From positions 1 to 6,247 of the forward strand of contig JADHYP010000081.1 in assembly GCA_016782355.1 (NCBI GenBank): a stretch of 6,247 nucleotides of DNA, given 5' to 3'. How positions within the stretch are numbered: the first letter of the stretch is position 1; each line of letters begins with the position of its first letter. Shown here one piece after another: positions 5,013 through 6,247 of the stretch. This DNA comes from Candidatus Syntropharchaeum sp. GTDB taxonomy: Archaea; Halobacteriota; Syntropharchaeia; Alkanophagales; Methanospirareceae. A program made the translations under genes and the position numbers. Under the pieces are notes generated by a model that ran no database searches, had not been told where the DNA came from, and worked only from the letters and a program-made list of their open reading frames with translations.

Positions 5013-6247
5013 ATGGTGGAAATAAAACCTGCAGATAATTTTTCGGACGCATATAATGCACTGAGCTTGGATAAAGAGTTGTTAGAAGACAAAAGGATAT
5101 ACAATGCATATTACGTTTTGCGGGAGAACAGTCCAATAGAAAATTTAAAAGCGAAAATACGCATAGATAGGGCATATCCAAAAATTCTTTATACAGGTCA
5201 TAGGAAGAGCGGGAAGAGCACGGAACTATATCGAATGATTCATGATATCAAAGACGAATATTTCATCGTGTTCTTCTCGGTTTTCGACGAGCTTGAGGTG
5301 TCTGACATTGAGTATGTAGATTTACTGCTGATGACAGCTCTCAAGTTATGTTCTGAAGCAATAAAGGCGCGGGTGTCCTTTGATGATGATTTAATGGTAG
5401 GGCTGAACAATTGGCTGACTCAAACGAGTTCAGAAGTGACGAAGAGTAGAGTTGAAGAGAAGAGCAAAGGGGAGGGATGGGGTGCAAAATTGAATCTATT
5501 TATAACTGAGATTGGGGCGGATTTTCAAACTGATTCCTCTTCACGAGTAGAAATTCGTGAGAGGTTAGAACCAAGGACTACGGAAGTCATTGAGAAAATC
5601 AACATTATAACGGAAAATATTCGTCAGAGTGTAGGAAAAGAACCAATTGTCATAATAGATGACCTTGACCACGTTGACCCGGATCTTGTTTGGAAAATCT
5701 TCTATGGATACACAAAGTCGCTTACCAGACCTGATTGCAAAATTATGTTTACTGTGCCTATTTCTTTAATTTACAAGAGAGAGTTTGCACGAATTGAGCG
5801 TGATTTTCCTATTCGTGAAGTTCTTCCGCTCATAAAAACGAGAAACGAAGATGGCTCGGATGATAAAGAAAGTTTGAATTTTCTGAAAGAGATAATATTA
5901 AAGCGTGTATCTGAGGATTTATTTGAAAAAACTGCTTTAAACCATTTGTTGGGGATATGCAATGGCGTATTAGTGGATTTATTTTCAGTAGCTCGCGGGT
6001 GTTGTGCAAAAGCAGTGGCATCAAATTCAGATAAAATAAGTTGGGATATGGTGGATGAAGAATTCGAGAAACTCGTTAATTCTTTTAGAAGAGCGATTGA
6101 CAAGAAATACTATCCTAAACTGGAAGAGATCAAGCAGAATAAGACAACCAATATGGATTCAGAGACGAGGGATTTGTTAGAGATATTAGCAGTAGCAGAT
6201 TATGGTGGAGGTTATTATTATGTTCATCCGGCAGTTGAGCAATTGCT
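5013..6247 (+). CDS. P-loop NTPase of the STAND/KAP-like kind, 3' end outside the window
   Basis: At least 411 residues are encoded from ATG 5013 to the window edge with no stop. The frame opens at 4992 after a TGA at 4989, and 5013 is the first ATG. Walker A is GHRKSGKST (62-70). Walker B is PIVIIDDLDH (211-220), with two acidic residues after the hydrophobic strand. A sensor-1-like strand KIMFTVPI follows at 243-250. The long insert between them (about 90-200) has DIEYVDLLLMTALKL, a helical WL segment and RVEIRERLEP, an arrangement seen in uncharacterised prokaryotic 'AAA/P-loop ATPase' proteins related to KAP or STAND NTPases. A helical region (290-360) and a probable winged-helix segment (385-411; LLEILAVADYGGGYYYVHP) follow. 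No membrane helix is visible. Many relatives act in phage defence or signalling, but no effector domain is seen here. It has no Shine-Dalgarno site, so it may be expressed separately. Its codons look more AT-rich than those of the upstream operon. Confidence 0.8.
   Translation, partial: MVEIKPADNFSDAYNALSLDKELLEDKRIYNAYYVLRENSPIENLKAKIRIDRAYPKILYTGHRKSGKSTELYRMIHDIKDEYFIVFFSVFDELEVSDIEYVDLLLMTALKLCSEAIKARVSFDDDLMVGLNNWLTQTSSEVTKSRVEEKSKGEGWGAKLNLFITEIGADFQTDSSSRVEIRERLEPRTTEVIEKINIITENIRQSVGKEPIVIIDDLDHVDPDLVWKIFYGYTKSLTRPDCKIMFTVPISLIYKREFARIERDFPIREVLPLIKTRNEDGSDDKESLNFLKEIILKRVSEDLFEKTALNHLLGICNGVLVDLFSVARGCCAKAVASNSDKISWDMVDEEFEKLVNSFRRAIDKKYYPKLEEIKQNKTTNMDSETRDLLEILAVADYGGGYYYVHPAVEQL

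Noticed and set aside
4891..5181. 96-residue minus-strand open frame spanning the gap between ATPase and NTPase
   Set aside because: It overlaps both real genes antisense, and its hydrophobic, Phe/Cys/Leu-rich composition follows from A-rich plus-strand DNA.
5771..6103. 110-residue minus-strand open frame
   Set aside because: The plus-strand NTPase frame runs through it without interruption and has clear Walker motifs; the minus-strand product is Ser/Phe-rich and featureless.
1..6247. CRISPR array, tRNA, rRNA or insertion sequence
   Set aside because: No regularly spaced repeats, no tRNA-like cloverleaf, no rRNA-like segments and no transposase or terminal inverted repeats were seen on reading through. 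The only long repeat is the RHH gene duplication.

Overview
The window looks archaeal, most likely a methanogen-related euryarchaeon (Methanosarcinales or ANME type; this is an inference from gene content and signals, not a taxonomic placement). The support is: purine-rich Shine-Dalgarno sites of the GGAGGTG type, A-rich leaders with BRE/TATA-like boxes, oligo-T terminators, a standalone V4R-domain protein, a small ribbon-helix-helix (RHH) protein, secreted NEW3/CARDB-like surface proteins, a Yip1-like N-terminus and a MacB/LolD-type ABC ATPase.

Layout. Bases 1-101 hold the 3' end of an RHH gene that is a close paralogue of a complete RHH gene at 3396-3668. A hairpin plus T-tract follows (156-201), overlapping a doubtful 39-residue secreted mini-protein (163-282). 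A minus-strand gene (285-929) encodes a XylR_N/V4R small-ligand sensor. The 381 nt between it and the next gene hold a probable gene remnant (1023-1106) ending in a T8 run, a perfect palindrome (1194-1213), and two to three TATA-like boxes.

The plus strand then carries a directional cluster: a secreted protein with two tandem Ig-like domains (1311-2660); a strong terminator-like hairpin that includes its stop codon (2654-2690); a membrane-anchored protein of unknown function (2720-3403); the RHH protein (3396-3668); an odd 197-residue protein that looks like the first 30 residues of a Yip1-family membrane protein joined to the C-terminal half of a CARDB/COG1361 surface protein (3684-4277); and an ABC ATPase (4274-4936). 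The last four genes overlap or nearly touch, so they look like one transcript. The usual FtsX/MacB permease is not next to the ATPase. Instead, after 76 nt, an unrelated P-loop NTPase of the large STAND/KAP-like kind starts at 5013 and runs off the right edge.

Reading as a whole: the cluster resembles the archaeal neighbourhood Yip1 - CARDB surface protein - MacB-like ATPase - permease, but it has been rearranged. A deletion appears to have fused two neighbours, the permease is missing locally, and RHH copies sit on both sides of the V4R gene. The clearest oddities are the chimeric gene, the duplicated RHH module, the hairpin that could set the ratio of secreted protein to downstream genes, and the NTPase, which may belong to a defence or stress-sensing system outside the window.
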